Origin: Coleofasciculus sp. FACHB-1120
GTDB lineage: Bacteria > Cyanobacteriota > Cyanobacteriia > Cyanobacteriales > FACHB-T130
Length of the DNA: 64,000 nucleotides
Direction: 5' to 3'
NCBI RefSeq assembly: GCF_014698845.1
Contig: NZ_JACJTV010000004.1
Span: 124,001 to 188,000, forward strand
The first letter of the stretch is position 1. Each line of letters begins with the position of its first letter. Shown here piece by piece: positions 1 to 10,182 of this stretch. The position numbers and the translations under genes were made by a program. The notes under the pieces were generated by a model. The model was not told where the DNA came from. It saw only the letters and a program-made list of their open reading frames with translations, and searched no databases.

Positions 1-2276
1 ACCTTCTTCTGCATCAATTCATACTGGTCTTCGTTGCCTGAAAGATCGAGAATATACTCGCTGCCGATGTTGCTTGTCATTACAATCACCGTATTCCGGA
101 AATCCACCGTCCTGCCTTGGGAATCGGTAATTCTTCCATCATCCAGCACTTGCAGCAAGATGTTGAACACATCGCGGTGGGCTTTCTCCACTTCATCCAG
201 CAGCACGACCGAGTAGGGGCGACGGCGAATTGCCTCAGACAGTTGACCGCCTTCTTCGTAACCGACGTACCCTGGTGGGGCACCTACGAGGCGCGAGACA
301 GCGTGTTTTTCCATGTACTCGGACATATCAATCCGTACCAGGGCGTCCTCGCTGTCAAACAGGAACTGAGCTAAGGCACGGGCTAGCTCAGTTTTACCCA
401 CTCCTGTTGGCCCCATGAACAGGAAAGAACCAATCGGACGACTGGGATCTTTCATCCCCGCACGGGTGCGACGGATGGCAGCAGAAACGGCGGCAACGGC
501 TTCTTGCTGACCGATCACCCGTTCGTGGAGATGAGATTCAAGCTGGAGTAGTTTTTGCCGTTCCGACTCTAGCAGTCGGTTGACTGGGATGCCCGTCCAC
601 TTGGCGACAATTTCGGCAATATCGTCTTCGCGTACCTCTTCGCGCAACAAGGCAGCACCGCGAGATTGCAGTTCCAACAATTGGGCTTCTTTGGCTTCCC
701 GGTCGCGTCCTAAAACCTCCAACCGTCCATACTTCAGCTGAGCAGCTTTGTTAAGGTCGTAGGCGCGTTCTGCCTGCTCTATTTGTACCCGGAGTTTATC
801 TTCTTCCTCCTTCACCGCGTTAATGTCTTCTAAGAGCTGTTTTTCTGATTGCCACTGAGAACTTAGTTGAACTTGTTTTTCACTCAGGGAGGCAATTTCT
901 TGTTCGATGCGCTCTAAACGCTCCTGAGAAGAACGGAAGGCACCCACAACGGTTGTTAAACCCGTCCGTTGACCTTCTCCTTGCAGGGAGAGCTTTTCCA
1001 TCTCCAGCTGCATCACCCGGCGGTCAATTGCCTCTAGTTCTACCGGCTTGGAAGTAATCTCCATTTTCAGCTTGGCAGCGGCTTCATCGACCAAATCAAT
1101 TGCTTTATCTGGCAAAAACCGCTCGGTGATGTAGCGATCGCTCAAGCTGGCGGCGGCAACTAAGGCAGAATCGGTAATCTTCACACCGTGGTGGACTTCG
1201 TAGCGTTCTTTCAGCCCCCGGAGAATCGAAACTGTATCTTCGACGCTGGGCTGATTGACATAGACTTGTTGAAACCGGCGTTCGAGTGCCGCATCTTTTT
1301 CAATGTGCTTGCGGTACTCGTCTAGGGTCGTCGCCCCAATGCAGCGCAGTTCTCCCCGCGCCAGCATTGGTTTGAGCAAGTTACTGGCATCCATTGCCCC
1401 TTGCGTGGCACCAGCGCCCACCACCGTGTGCATCTCATCAATAAATAGGACAATCTGACCGACTGAATCGATGACTTCTTTTAACACCGATCTGAGGCGG
1501 TCTTCAAATTCTCCCCGATATTTGGCTCCCGCAATCAGACTCCCCATATCCAGGGCAATTAAGCGGCGGTTCTTCAAAGATTCAGGTACGTCGCCGTTGA
1601 CGATGCGCTGGGCTAAACCTTCTGCGATCGCTGTCTTCCCGACACCGGGTTCCCCAATCAGCACCGGGTTGTTCTTACTCCGGCGGGATAGTACCTGCAC
1701 CACGCGGCGGATTTCCTCATCTCGCCCAATCACCGGGTCAAGCTTCCCGGATTTGGCTCGTTCTGTCAGGTCGCGTCCGTACCGTTCCAAGGCTTCATAG
1801 CGTGCCTCTGGATTTTGGTCTTTGACTTTCTGGGTACCCCGAACCTCTTTTATCGTGACTTCCAGCTTTTGGCGATCGAAGTTGAAGCTTTTGAGCAACC
1901 GGCGTCCGATGCGGTCATCTTCAGCGAAGCCGACTAATAGATGTTCTACGGAGATGAACTCATCCTGCAAGCTAGTTCTTGAGGCTTCAGCCTTGTCTAG
2001 CATGACATCTAAGCCCCTACCCAGGTACAACTGGTCAACGACAGCGACTTTGGGCTGGCGTTGGGTGAAGGCTTCGAGTTGCGACTTTAACGCCTGGATG
2101 TCCACATTGACTCGACTCAAAATCCGATTTGTCAGCCCTTCTTCTTCTTCCAGAAGCGCGATCGTTAAATGCTCTACCTCTAGCTGCTGATTTTTGAATC
2201 GACGCGCCACATCTTGAGATTTGATGATGGCTTCCCAGGCTTTCTCCGTAAACTTGGCAGGGTCAGTAGGCTGCAT
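1..2276 (-). CDS. clpB: ATP-dependent disaggregase ClpB (3' end outside window)
   Basis: Hexameric AAA+ disaggregase that threads aggregated proteins together with the DnaK system in the cytosol. Read from ATG at 2276, about 758 codons are present: N-terminal Clp repeats, first AAA module with Walker A GEPGVGKT near residue 205, a long middle coiled coil rich in Glu/Arg/Gln (about residues 400-530), then the second AAA module with GPTGVGKT near residue 605 and the GYVG pore loop. The family is usually about 870 residues, so roughly 110 C-terminal residues lie beyond position 1. The middle coiled coil separates ClpB from ClpC and ClpA. It is downstream of rpsF on the same strand, but a terminator lies between them, so it is probably transcribed separately. 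Cyanobacteria often have two ClpB paralogues; which one this is cannot be decided here. Confidence 0.97.
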   Translation of the reverse strand, partial: MQPTDPAKFTEKAWEAIIKSQDVARRFKNQQLEVEHLTIALLEEEEGLTNRILSRVNVDIQALKSQLEAFTQRQPKVAVVDQLYLGRGLDVMLDKAEASRTSLQDEFISVEHLLVGFAEDDRIGRRLLKSFNFDRQKLEVTIKEVRGTQKVKDQNPEARYEALERYGRDLTERAKSGKLDPVIGRDEEIRRVVQVLSRRSKNNPVLIGEPGVGKTAIAEGLAQRIVNGDVPESLKNRRLIALDMGSLIAGAKYRGEFEDRLRSVLKEVIDSVGQIVLFIDEMHTVVGAGATQGAMDASNLLKPMLARGELRCIGATTLDEYRKHIEKDAALERRFQQVYVNQPSVEDTVSILRGLKERYEVHHGVKITDSALVAAASLSDRYITERFLPDKAIDLVDEAAAKLKMEITSKPVELEAIDRRVMQLEMEKLSLQGEGQRTGLTTVVGAFRSSQERLERIEQEIASLSEKQVQLSSQWQSEKQLLEDINAVKEEEDKLRVQIEQAERAYDLNKAAQLKYGRLEVLGRDREAKEAQLLELQSRGAALLREEVREDDIAEIVAKWTGIPVNRLLESERQKLLQLESHLHERVIGQQEAVAAVSAAIRRTRAGMKDPSRPIGSFLFMGPTGVGKTELARALAQFLFDSEDALVRIDMSEYMEKHAVSRLVGAPPGYVGYEEGGQLSEAIRRRPYSVVLLDEVEKAHRDVFNILLQVLDDGRITDSQGRTVDFRNTVIVMTSNIGSEYILDLSGNEDQYELMQKK

Positions 2277-2362
2277 TTTATAAAACGAATCTCAGTCGAA
2301 TACCGTGTCTCACCCGTCAGTATAACAATCTGGAGTCAATGGCTCATCGCCAGATTGCGAAT

Positions 2363-2393
2363 AAAAAAAAATTCCCTCCCTGGTGTGAGGGAA
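2363..2393 (-). terminator. Rho-independent terminator of rpsF
   Basis: On the minus strand a perfect 7-bp stem (TTCCCTC 2372-2378 paired with GAGGGAA 2387-2393) is followed directly by a run of nine T residues (A-run 2363-2371 on the plus strand). It lies about 70 bases after the rpsF stop codon and 90 bases before the clpB start. Confidence 0.85.
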
Positions 2394-2463
2394 GGAACGG
2401 AGGGTGGGAGGAAAGCCCACCTTGCAACTCAACAAGGGCGGAGAGACTCCACCCCGACAGCAC

Positions 2464-2796
2464 TTAACTGACTGCTTCTGCCTCAACTGGCTCTGGCTTC
2501 GGTTCGCGCACTTCCTGCTTGATGGTGAGGTAGCGGATGACTTCTTCCGACAGACGCATTGCCCGTTCCATCGGCGCTATCTGGCTGCCATTGCATTTGT
2601 AGTTCATCTGAACATAAATGCCTTCCCGATGTTTGCCGATATCTTGAGCTAGACGCCGCCGACCCCGATGCTGGATTTCAATGTCGTGTGCCCCATTGTC
2701 ACTCAAGATACCTTGATACTTGGCGATCGCCAAGTTTACCTGTTCCTCGCCCAAATCGGGACGGAGGATGTACATAGTTTCGTAAACGATCTGCAT
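2464..2796 (-). CDS. rpsF: 30S ribosomal protein S6
   Basis: Small-subunit ribosomal protein that pairs with S18 on the platform of the 30S particle. The product begins [15 protein letters not shown], the usual bacterial S6 start, followed by the single ferredoxin-like S6 domain and a short acidic Pro/Glu tail ([13 protein letters not shown]) as in cyanobacteria and plastids. The open frame continues upstream to 2877, but the start at 2796 is preferred because GGAG lies 9-10 bases before it and the family begins there. Length 110 residues is normal. The gene stands alone, without rpsR or ssb next to it. Confidence 0.97.
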   Translation of the reverse strand: MQIVYETMYILRPDLGEEQVNLAIAKYQGILSDNGAHDIEIQHRGRRRLAQDIGKHREGIYVQMNYKCNGSQIAPMERAMRLSEEVIRYLTIKQEVREPKPEPVEAEAVS

Positions 2797-3033
2797 TGCT
2801 GTTAATCTCCTTATGGACAAGACGGCTTCTTCTAGCACTGGGACTAGGAAGTTTGGGATTGGAAATGGAAGTCGCACCTTGAAAATCTCAACTCGCTAGC
2901 CTATAGCGTCTAAAGATGAAGAAGCAAGGAATTAAAATCTTACTACCAGTCCATCAATTGTACAAAGTTACCAGGGTAAATTCACCTCAACGTCCAGACC
3001 ACACATCAGCATAATCCAACACCAGTCAACATT

Positions 3034-3825
3034 ATGGCGCAGCGCTACGTCCGAGTCCGAACCGCAAAAGGGCAGACTTATTACGGTTTACTGCAACTAA
3101 GTCGAGGCGTTCAGGTGCTTGATGCGCCTCCCTGGTTACACGGGCAACCTACGGATTTGCAGTTAGAACCCGATACTTATCAGATTTTGGCTCCTTGTGC
3201 CCCGTCTAAAATTATCGCGGTGGGCAAAAATTATGCCAGCCACGCCGCTGAAATGGGGACGGATGTGCCAAAAGAACCGCTACTATTTCTCAAGCCGCCT
3301 ACTTCTGTCACCGCAGCGGGGACAGAAATTCAATACCCCCCGCAGTCGCAGCGAGTGGACTACGAGGGCGAATTGGCTTTAATTATTGGCGATCGCGTTT
3401 ATTGCTGTACGCCAGAGGAGGCACAAACCAAAATTTGGGGTTACACCATTGCCAATGATGTCACCGCCCGCGATTTGCAAAAGCAGGATCTTCAATGGAC
3501 GCGGGCAAAAGGATTTGATACTTTCTGTCCTTTAGGGCCGTGGATCGTCCGCGAGTTGAGTCCTGCTGCCCGCTTGCAAACTTTTCTCAATGACGATCCC
3601 CAGCCGGTACAGTCAGCACTGATTAATCAGATGGTGTTTGCGCCCGATTTTCTAGTGTCTTACATCTCTCAGGTGATGACGCTGTTACCGGGAGACGTGG
3701 TGCTGACTGGAACGCCCCAAGGGATTGGTCCGATGCAGGTGGGCGATCGCATTCGCATCGAAATTGAAGGCATTGGTCACATGGAAAACACAATTGTGGC
3801 ACGCTCCACACCAGCCGCACCCTAA
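3034..3825 (+). CDS. Fumarylacetoacetate hydrolase family protein
   Basis: Soluble metal-dependent hydrolase, isomerase or decarboxylase of the FAH superfamily; related enzymes act on acylpyruvates, oxaloacetate or hydroxyheptadienedioate. A short N-terminal domain (residues 1-60) precedes the FAH barrel, which shows KNYASHAAEMG, the metal-binding DYEGELALIIG segment, NDVTARDLQ and the C-terminal GDVVLTGTPQGIGP. Length 263 residues is typical. The substrate cannot be read from sequence; the common annotation 2-hydroxyhepta-2,4-diene-1,7-dioate isomerase should not be taken literally. It ends 25 bases from the convergent Tic20 gene. Confidence 0.9.
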   Translation: MAQRYVRVRTAKGQTYYGLLQLSRGVQVLDAPPWLHGQPTDLQLEPDTYQILAPCAPSKIIAVGKNYASHAAEMGTDVPKEPLLFLKPPTSVTAAGTEIQYPPQSQRVDYEGELALIIGDRVYCCTPEEAQTKIWGYTIANDVTARDLQKQDLQWTRAKGFDTFCPLGPWIVRELSPAARLQTFLNDDPQPVQSALINQMVFAPDFLVSYISQVMTLLPGDVVLTGTPQGIGPMQVGDRIRIEIEGIGHMENTIVARSTPAAP

Positions 3826-3850
3826 CGAAGACTCCGCCTGCGGCAAGAAA

Positions 3851-4324
3851 CTAGGGAACTTGGCTGTAAACTGCCTCTGAAATCCCAGGAATTTCTGCGT
3901 AACGTCCGATCGCAGACTGAACAACTGAATAGGCGCAGGCAGCAACCGTTCCTAGAAAAACAACATTAAATAGGGTTTGTGCTACCAAGCCAGTTTCTAG
4001 CGCTGGAGTCAAAATCTGCAATGCCATAGTACACAAAAATAGAGCAATGTTTATTAGGAGTGCCTGCATCGTGTTGAAACGAATGAAATGGCTAATTTTT
4101 TCGTTTCTAACTACGCCTAAGAACAAGACAAAGAAAATGATTAAACTGGCAAACCGTATACGGTAAATTGCTAGTAACGGTTGTAGCGGTAATAAAATCA
4201 GCGTCAAGACAGGAAACTGTCCAAACAGATACACCCCAAAAGGAAGCACAGAAAGCAAAGGGAGTAAATAAGGAAGGCAAGCGAAAACCCGGTCTTTCGC
4301 TGTCGCTGAACCACGCCAAGTCAT
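3851..4324 (-). CDS. Tic20 family membrane protein
   Basis: Polytopic membrane protein of the Tic20 family, whose plastid members form part of the inner-envelope protein import channel; the cyanobacterial role is not settled. The 157 residues start MTWRGSATAKDR, contain about four hydrophobic segments, and carry the diagnostic VVRNEKISHFIRFNTMQA segment near residues 70-90. ATG at 4324 has AGGAGA eight bases upstream. It converges on the FAH gene and stands alone on this strand. Confidence 0.88.
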   Translation of the reverse strand: MTWRGSATAKDRVFACLPYLLPLLSVLPFGVYLFGQFPVLTLILLPLQPLLAIYRIRFASLIIFFVLFLGVVRNEKISHFIRFNTMQALLINIALFLCTMALQILTPALETGLVAQTLFNVVFLGTVAACAYSVVQSAIGRYAEIPGISEAVYSQVP

Positions 4325-4552
4325 CGTGCGTTCTCCTGAAATAATGTATTTATCGCAAGTTATTACTAAGTTCAGGATAACGCAGATGCTATGTCAACCA
4401 AGACACGCCTGATCCAGGGGTGTCCCACCAAAGGTATAGAGCTTGTAGCGTTGCTCCCCTTAGAAAAAGTAGCGATCGCCATTAAGCCGCAAATCGCAGA
4501 TAGCGCCTCAGCAGACTTTAAACTTCAGCAAATAAACTTGCTCAATACAGGA

Positions 4553-4750
4553 TTACTCAATATTGGCAATCCGGAAGCCCATGAGACACTCATATTGATC
4601 GGGTTGATTTTCGGTAAGCTTGTGAATCGCTTGAGCGCAGCGGAGCCGCCCCTGACGCCAGCGGGGTTGACCACTTTGATCGGCAAGTAAACAGGTCTGA
4701 CAAACTTGTTTGGGGGAGAGTATCTGCTCATCCGTAAGAATGACTAACAT
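4553..4750 (-). CDS. Small Cys4 protein, conserved-looking, function unknown
   Basis: A 65-residue protein with four cysteines arranged as CQTC near residues 17-20, then RC and EC further on, which could bind one zinc. Other visible features are the CLLADQSGQPRWRQG stretch and the ending CLMGFRIANIE. The start at 4750 has a strong Shine-Dalgarno, GGAGGT, five bases upstream. An overlapping plus-strand frame (4391-4690) has no good ribosome site and a composition unlike a protein, so the minus-strand reading is preferred. No function is assigned. Confidence 0.65.
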   Translation of the reverse strand: MLVILTDEQILSPKQVCQTCLLADQSGQPRWRQGRLRCAQAIHKLTENQPDQYECLMGFRIANIE

Positions 4751-5358
4751 TTAATACCTCCGCGAGAGCTTTAATCCGCCCGCATTCATTCTAAGTCAGC
4801 TTTTCGGCGAGATATGGTAAATTAACATACAGCTTAATGTCCTCTCCTAAAAGTAGGAGTAAGGAGCGTTACTAAAGCGACGCTTTGTGTGTGTGCCAAG
4901 AGAGGAGGGCAGGAAATAAATTTGGCACCTAACTTTAGGAATCTGAACAGTATGGGCGTCTAATCCCTCTAAAGTCTTGCAGTTTGTAATTGCATCGGTT
5001 GCCAAGTTGGTAAGGTGAATGTCATGGGCAACTTTTTCTAAGCCCCAATGTATCCGGGGTTGGGGATTAAATGTAAAGCAAATTTTTCCAGATCCTCTAG
5101 CCCCTGATGAATGGGCGAGAGAAATACAGCAAAATTGCATACTGCGCCAGGTTAGCTAGTTTGAATGAAAGGTTGCAAAAAATTGTTCACTTCAAGTGTT
5201 AACAGGAAAGTTGGAATAGACACGACTCCAACAGCGTTAAGATTGAAGACTCCCGAAAATACTGGCGTGGGCTAGTAGCGCGGACATGGCGTTGACCGAA
5301 AGCGCACCCGAATCAGAGTTTGAAAGGAAGACTGACACTATTTCTAGGGGTTCACTTT
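4751..5358. other. Long intergenic region upstream of glyA
   Basis: About 600 bases with no gene I can defend. A minus-strand open frame at 4847-5140 (97 codons) lacks a ribosome site and resembles no family I know; it might be a decayed gene. A small hairpin (GTTGGA/TCCAAC) lies near 5212-5235. The glyA promoter is probably in the last 150 bases, but no convincing -35/-10 pair was seen. Confidence 0.4.
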
Positions 5359-6642
5359 GTGAGTAAAACAAACTTAGATTTTCTAGCCGAAACCGATCCT
5401 ACCGTTGCCAGCTTTGTCCAAGAAGAACTCCAGCGCCAACGCGCCCACTTGGAGCTAATTGCCAGTGAAAACTTTACCTCCGCAGCAGTGCTGGCAGCAC
5501 AAGGCTCGGTATTAACAAATAAGTATGCCGAAGGTTTGCCGGGGAAACGCTATTACGGCGGCTGTGACTTTATCGACAAAATTGAGCAATTGGCGATTGA
5601 CCGCGCCAAACAGCTATTTGGAGCAGCTCACGCGAACGTGCAACCGCATTCGGGGGCGCAGGCGAATTTTGCCGTTTTCTTGACCCTGTTGCAGCCAGGA
5701 GACACGATTATGGGGATGGATTTGTCCCACGGGGGGCATTTAACCCACGGTTCGCCAGTAAATGTGTCGGGGAAGTGGTTTAAGGTTTGCCACTATGGAG
5801 TCAGTCAGGAAACAGAACAGCTAGACTACGATCAGATCCGGGATTTGGCGCTACAACACCGTCCTAAGTTAATCATTTGCGGCTATTCAGCTTATCCGCG
5901 CATCATTAACTTTGAGAAATTCCGCGCGATCGCTGATGAAGTCGGAGCTTATCTATTAGCCGATATCGCCCATATTGCGGGTTTAGTTGCCACAGGTCAT
6001 CACCCCAATCCTCTACCCCACTGCCACGTCGTCACCACTACCACCCACAAGACCCTGCGCGGTCCTAGAGGTGGCTTAATTATGACCAGCGACCCAGAAC
6101 TCGGCAAGCAACTCGATAAAGCCGTGTTCCCCGGTACTCAAGGGGGTCCTTTAGAACACGTCATTGCCGGTAAGGCGGTGGCATTTGGAGAAGCATTGCA
6201 ACCTGCATTTAAAACTTATTCGGCGCAAGTGATTGAAAATGCTCGTGCTTTGGCAACTCAGTTGCAAAAACGCGGCTTCAAGATTGTTTCTGACGGGACT
6301 GACAATCACTTGATGCTAGTAGACTTGCGCTCTATCAGCATGACGGGAAAGAGAGCCGATCAGCTAGTAAGCGGAGTGAACATTACCGCGAATAAAAATA
6401 CCGTACCCTTCGATCCAGAGTCGCCATTTGTAACCAGTGGCTTGCGGCTGGGTTCGCCAGCCATGACGACGCGCGGGATGTCCACTAATGAATTTACAGA
6501 AATTGGGGATATTATTGCCGAACGGCTGCTAAATCCAGAAGAGGAAGCAGTGGCGGCGGAATGTCGGCGACGAGTGGCTGCATTGTGCGATCGCTTCCCC
6601 TTGTACCCCCACCTGACAATTCCCGTACCAGCCTTGGCATAG
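5359..6642 (+). CDS. glyA: Serine hydroxymethyltransferase
   Basis: PLP enzyme interconverting serine plus tetrahydrofolate with glycine plus methylene-THF; cytosolic, feeding one-carbon metabolism and photorespiration. GTG at 5359 is chosen over the upstream ATG at 5320 because AGGGG lies eight bases before it and the protein then begins [14 protein letters not shown], as cyanobacterial homologues do. Visible motifs: [25 protein letters not shown], the DIAHIAG aspartate region, and the PLP lysine in [14 protein letters not shown]. Length 427 residues is normal. Confidence 0.97.
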   Translation: MSKTNLDFLAETDPTVASFVQEELQRQRAHLELIASENFTSAAVLAAQGSVLTNKYAEGLPGKRYYGGCDFIDKIEQLAIDRAKQLFGAAHANVQPHSGAQANFAVFLTLLQPGDTIMGMDLSHGGHLTHGSPVNVSGKWFKVCHYGVSQETEQLDYDQIRDLALQHRPKLIICGYSAYPRIINFEKFRAIADEVGAYLLADIAHIAGLVATGHHPNPLPHCHVVTTTTHKTLRGPRGGLIMTSDPELGKQLDKAVFPGTQGGPLEHVIAGKAVAFGEALQPAFKTYSAQVIENARALATQLQKRGFKIVSDGTDNHLMLVDLRSISMTGKRADQLVSGVNITANKNTVPFDPESPFVTSGLRLGSPAMTTRGMSTNEFTEIGDIIAERLLNPEEEAVAAECRRRVAALCDRFPLYPHLTIPVPALA

Positions 6643-6646
6643 AAAT

Positions 6647-6681
6647 AGTAGGGGCATAGCCGCCCTTAATATACCCCTACT
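6647..6681 (+). terminator. Hairpin after glyA
   Basis: Perfect 8-bp inverted repeat AGTAGGGG (6647-6654) and CCCCTACT (6674-6681), starting four bases after the glyA stop. There is no T-run, so it may stabilise the mRNA 3' end or be a repeat element rather than a classical terminator. Confidence 0.4.
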
Positions 6682-6852
6682 CCCCATTCCCCCGCTGAAT
6701 TCCCCATCCCCCTCTGCCTCTTCCCGTCTGAAATGTAGTAGACTCTGCCTGACGATTGTTTTGAAGGATGAAAGATCAATAGCGATTAGCAATCAGCTAA
6801 CAGCTTTTTTTGATTTCTCCCTTCTGATGTCTAGTACCCTACTTAATTTCAG

Positions 6853-7911
6853 ATGCCCCCCCAGCTGTATCACCTGGTTGCCTTTCTCGTATCTGCCTGT
6901 GTTGTCCTCTGGGCAACACCCGTTGTGAACAAAATTGGCCTCCAAAAGGGACTGGTTGATTTACCCAGTGAGCGCAAAGTCCATAAGCATCCTATCGTGC
7001 GGGTGGGAGGTGTCTCTATCTTTGCAGGCACCATTATTGCCCTACTGATTGTTTGGGGAACCGGGGGATTTGGCGCTTTGAGCGCGGAGAAATCCCTAGA
7101 AGTTTGGGGCGTTATCTTGGGTGGTCTTGGTTTTTTCCTAGTTGGCTTAGCCGATGATTTGTTTAGTTTGTCGCCTTTCTTGCGGCTGTTTCTGCAAATT
7201 ATCATTGCCAGCTGGGCTTGGCACCTCGGCGTCCAAATTGACTTCCTCACCGTTCCCTTCGCTGGACTGGTCACATTGCCAGACACCATTAGCTGGCCCA
7301 TTACTGTCATTTGGCTGGTCGGTCTGACTAATGCCATCAATTGGATAGATGGTCTAGATGGTCTAGCTGCCGGTGTTTCTGGTATCGCTGCCGTGGTGAT
7401 GCTGATTGTGAGTTTGTTTATGCATCAACCGGCAGCAGCACTGATTGCCGCAGCGCTTGCTGGTGGTTCATTGGGATTTCTGCGATATAATTTCAACCCC
7501 GCTCAGATTTTTATGGGGGATGGCGGAGCCTATTTTATGGGCTTTACGCTTGCCGGTGTCGGGGTGATTGGCTTAGTAAAAAGCACCGCAGTGACAGCAG
7601 TGCTGCTACCTTACCTGATTCTGGCTGTGCCCATTGTGGATATGTCAGCGGTGATTGTGCAACGCCTGTTGCGTGGTAATTCGCCTTTTATTGGCGATAA
7701 ATTCCATCTGCATCATCGGTTGCTGCAAGCGGGTCTGCCGCAACGTTTGATAGTTTTGTTTATCTACGCTTTGACTCTCTGGGTGGGAAGTTTAGCCCTA
7801 GCTTTGGCTAAAATACCAAGCGGATTGGCTTATGCGATGGGTGCAACGTTATTGCTGGGGTATACCAGCTGGCAAGTTTGGCGAAATTCGCGTGTGAGGA
7901 GTGAGGAGTGA
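6853..7911 (+). CDS. WecA/TagO-type undecaprenyl-phosphate sugar-1-phosphate transferase
   Basis: Integral membrane enzyme of the MraY/WecA superfamily that transfers a sugar-1-phosphate from a UDP-sugar to undecaprenyl phosphate, the first step of many surface polysaccharides. The 352 residues form about ten or eleven membrane helices. Diagnostic motifs are GLADDLFSL, NAINWIDGLDGLAAG, FMGDGGAYFMGF and the His-rich FHLHHRLLQAG loop, which points to WecA/TagO rather than MraY. The last codons and the stop lie in a heptamer repeat (GTGAGGA three times, 7894-7914). cinA follows 36 bases later. Confidence 0.93.
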   Translation: MPPQLYHLVAFLVSACVVLWATPVVNKIGLQKGLVDLPSERKVHKHPIVRVGGVSIFAGTIIALLIVWGTGGFGALSAEKSLEVWGVILGGLGFFLVGLADDLFSLSPFLRLFLQIIIASWAWHLGVQIDFLTVPFAGLVTLPDTISWPITVIWLVGLTNAINWIDGLDGLAAGVSGIAAVVMLIVSLFMHQPAAALIAAALAGGSLGFLRYNFNPAQIFMGDGGAYFMGFTLAGVGVIGLVKSTAVTAVLLPYLILAVPIVDMSAVIVQRLLRGNSPFIGDKFHLHHRLLQAGLPQRLIVLFIYALTLWVGSLALALAKIPSGLAYAMGATLLLGYTSWQVWRNSRVRSEE

Positions 7912-7914
7912 GGA
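7894..7914. repeat. Heptamer tandem repeat GTGAGGA x3
   Basis: Three exact head-to-tail copies of GTGAGGA cover the final codons and the TGA stop of the WecA/TagO-like gene. This matches the short tandemly repeated heptamers known from cyanobacterial genomes. Confidence 0.8.
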
Positions 7915-7947
7915 AAAATACAAAATTAAAAAATAAAAAACTTTTGC

Positions 7948-9219
7948 ATGAGTGCTGAAATTATTTGTGTTGGTACGGAACTGCTACTCGGCGATATTCT
8001 CAATAGCAATGCCCAATTTTTGGCGCAGCAACTAGCCTCTCTGGGAATCCCCCACTACTATCAAACGGTGGTGGGAGATAATCCTGGGCGTCTCAAACAG
8101 GTGTTGGAAATTGCCTGCAATCGCTCCCATCTGCTGATCTTTACCGGCGGTTTGGGTCCAACTCCCGATGACCTGACAGTGGAAGCGATCGCTGATTTTT
8201 TTGGCGTTCCCTTAGTAGAACAACCGGAAATCGTCGAAGACATTACTCGCAAATACGCTATGCGAGGGCGTCAGATGACCCCCAGCAATCGGAAACAAGC
8301 GCTCATTCCCCAGGACGCCTCAATTTTGCCCAATCCAGGCGGTACAGCCCCCGGTATTATCTGGCAACCCCGCACGGGTCTGACAATTCTGACTTTCCCC
8401 GGCGTCCCTTCAGAAATGAAGCGGATGTGGCAGGAAACCGCCGTTCCCTTTCTCAAGAGTCAAGGCTGGGGCAAAGAAATCATCTACAGTCAGATGTTAA
8501 AGTTCTGGGGAATTGCGGAATCGGCTCTGGCTGAAAAAGTCGCGCCCTTCCTCGACCTCCCTAACCCCACCGTTGCTCCTTACGCCCTTCATGGAGAGGT
8601 GCGGCTGCGAGTCTCGGCAAGAGCGGCGTCAGAACCGGAAGCGCTAGGACTGATTGAGCCAGTGGCGCAACAACTGCGGCAGATAGGAGGGCTGGATTAT
8701 TACGGCACTGACACTGACACCCTTGCTTCCGTTGTCGGCTTTTTGTTGCAAGAAGCCGGGGAAACGCTTTCGGTGGCAGAATCTTGTACGGGTGGAGGAT
8801 TAGGGCAGATGCTAACCAGTGTCGCCGGGAGTTCCAATTATTTTTTGGGCGGCGTCATTTCTTATGACAACTCGGTGAAAATTTCCCTTTTGGGCGTCAA
8901 TCCAGAAGACTTAGCCCAAGTCGGTGCGGTGAGCGACGCGGTCGCCAAGCAAATGGCAATCGGTGTAAAGACACGTCTCTCAACAACCTGGGGACTCAGT
9001 ATCACAGGGATTGCTGGGCCGGGAGGTGGTACGGAAACCAAGCCGGTGGGATTAGTCTATATTGGTCTAGCAGGGCCGGATGACACGGTAGAAAGTTTTA
9101 AGCACCAGCTGGGTCAAAATCGAGAGCGAGACTCGATTCGGTACGCCAGTGCTTTAATTGCCCTTGACCAACTGCGGCGAACAATGTTGAAGAAAAAGTT
9201 AACGGCGGATGTGTCTTAA
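7948..9219 (+). CDS. cinA: CinA family protein, putative nicotinamide-nucleotide amidase
   Basis: Two-domain CinA protein of 423 residues. The N-terminal molybdopterin-binding-like domain (1-170) includes the start motif EIICVGTELLLGDILNSNAQ and FTGGLGPTPDDLT. The C-terminal CinA domain (about 260-420) carries AESCTGGGLGQMLTSVAGSS and ISYDNSVKISLLGV, the fold with NMN deamidase activity in characterised homologues. The role would be pyridine-nucleotide salvage; a link to competence in the gene name comes from other bacteria. Probably co-transcribed with the upstream transferase gene. Confidence 0.95.
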   Translation: MSAEIICVGTELLLGDILNSNAQFLAQQLASLGIPHYYQTVVGDNPGRLKQVLEIACNRSHLLIFTGGLGPTPDDLTVEAIADFFGVPLVEQPEIVEDITRKYAMRGRQMTPSNRKQALIPQDASILPNPGGTAPGIIWQPRTGLTILTFPGVPSEMKRMWQETAVPFLKSQGWGKEIIYSQMLKFWGIAESALAEKVAPFLDLPNPTVAPYALHGEVRLRVSARAASEPEALGLIEPVAQQLRQIGGLDYYGTDTDTLASVVGFLLQEAGETLSVAESCTGGGLGQMLTSVAGSSNYFLGGVISYDNSVKISLLGVNPEDLAQVGAVSDAVAKQMAIGVKTRLSTTWGLSITGIAGPGGGTETKPVGLVYIGLAGPDDTVESFKHQLGQNRERDSIRYASALIALDQLRRTMLKKKLTADVS

Positions 9220-9386
9220 GACGGATAGACGCCGCTTGGTCACACACATCCATAGTGAGATTCCTCACCTATTTCGTCATGTGCTAGGGTTAGAATAAAT
9301 CTTAACTACAATAGGATTCATAAACTCTCACGTTTGCCCTGTTGTTAAGTACTCATCCTGGTCGTATTGCAGGAGTTTTCAATTCA

Positions 9387-9530
9387 ATGGACTATATAGA
9401 AAAGGTTTTGGAAAAGCTCAAAGAATGGGCCCGCAAGCTCATCGAAACGCTCCTGGGGCCGGAAGCTGAGCCGGAACCCGAACCAATTCCAATTCCCGTG
9501 AATGAGAGAACGTCGCGCCGTCGTAGTTAG
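9387..9530 (+). CDS. Small acidic/proline-rich protein (47 residues)
   Basis: Begins MDYIEKVLEKLKEWARKLIE, an amphipathic helix that could sit on a membrane or form a coiled coil, followed by a Glu/Pro-rich linker (PEAEPEPEPIPIPV) and a basic RTSRRRS tail. The ATG at 9387 has AGGAG eleven bases upstream; the longer frame from 9342 has none. It lies 36 bases before aroQ and is likely in the same transcript. Function unknown; the order helix, acidic linker, basic tail looks designed rather than random. Confidence 0.7.
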   Translation: MDYIEKVLEKLKEWARKLIETLLGPEAEPEPEPIPIPVNERTSRRRS

Positions 9531-9548
9531 TCTGTGTAGTTAGTCTGT
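9523..9548. repeat. 13-bp direct tandem duplication
   Basis: GTAGTTAGTCTGT occurs twice in tandem (9523-9535 and 9536-9548). The first copy contains the stop codon of the 47-residue gene, so the duplication lies between that gene and aroQ. Confidence 0.8.
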
Positions 9549-9566
9549 TGAGTTGCTGCTGAAACC

Positions 9567-10025
9567 TTGGGCACAGTTAGTATTCTGGTGCTGCACGGGC
9601 CAAACTTGAACCTGTTGGGACTCCGAGAACCAGGGATTTATGGCTCTGTGACGTTGGATGAGATTAATCGCCTGTTAGAACAAGAAGGGCAAACGCTCGA
9701 CTGTAAGGTGTTTACCCTACAGTCAAATCATGAAGGTGTTCTAGTAGATGCGATTCACGATGCCTTTGGGCAGCACCAGGGAATTTTAATTAACGCTGGA
9801 GCATATACTCATACCAGCGTAGCGATACGGGATGCGATCGCGGCTGTTAACCTTCCGACTGTAGAAGTGCATCTGAGTAACATTTACCGACGCGAAGCTT
9901 TCCGACATCATTCTTATATCGCACCCATTGTAATTGGACAAATCAGCGGCTTTGGTGCAGAAAGTTACCGCTTGGGGTTAAACGCTCTAGTTAACCATTT
10001 GAGACAAAAGAGTAGCAGTGAATAA
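9567..10025 (+). CDS. aroQ: 3-dehydroquinate dehydratase, type II
   Basis: Shikimate-pathway enzyme that dehydrates 3-dehydroquinate; a dodecameric type II enzyme. Motifs visible: [17 protein letters not shown] with the catalytic Tyr, [28 protein letters not shown], and [17 protein letters not shown] with the catalytic His. The start is TTG at 9567: an in-frame TGA at 9549-9551 excludes anything further upstream. Length 152 residues is normal. A hairpin terminator follows about 125 bases later. Confidence 0.95.
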   Translation: MGTVSILVLHGPNLNLLGLREPGIYGSVTLDEINRLLEQEGQTLDCKVFTLQSNHEGVLVDAIHDAFGQHQGILINAGAYTHTSVAIRDAIAAVNLPTVEVHLSNIYRREAFRHHSYIAPIVIGQISGFGAESYRLGLNALVNHLRQKSSSE

Positions 10026-10151
10026 AATTCGTGGCGAGTGATTGTCCCTGCCTGTTTGAGGGACTGATGACCGATCCGATTCGGCATTGCTGCTTGGCGC
10101 AACAAGCGATCGCCTAAAAATGAGCTTCATTAAACGCATAGCATCTTGGCT

Positions 10152-10182
10152 CGGTCGTCTTAGCAGCGACCGGGTTTTTTTT
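10152..10182 (+). terminator. Rho-independent terminator of the aroQ transcript
   Basis: Stem CGGTCG (10152-10157) and CGACCG (10167-10172) with a nine-base loop, followed after GG by eight T residues (10175-10182). It is correctly oriented for aroQ and its upstream neighbours. Confidence 0.85.

Noticed and set aside
4391-4690. 99-codon plus-strand frame
   Set aside because: Overlaps a minus-strand frame with strong ribosome site and Cys4 pattern; the plus frame has no ribosome site.
4847-5140. 97-codon minus-strand frame
   Set aside because: No ribosome site and no recognisable family; noted only as possible decay.
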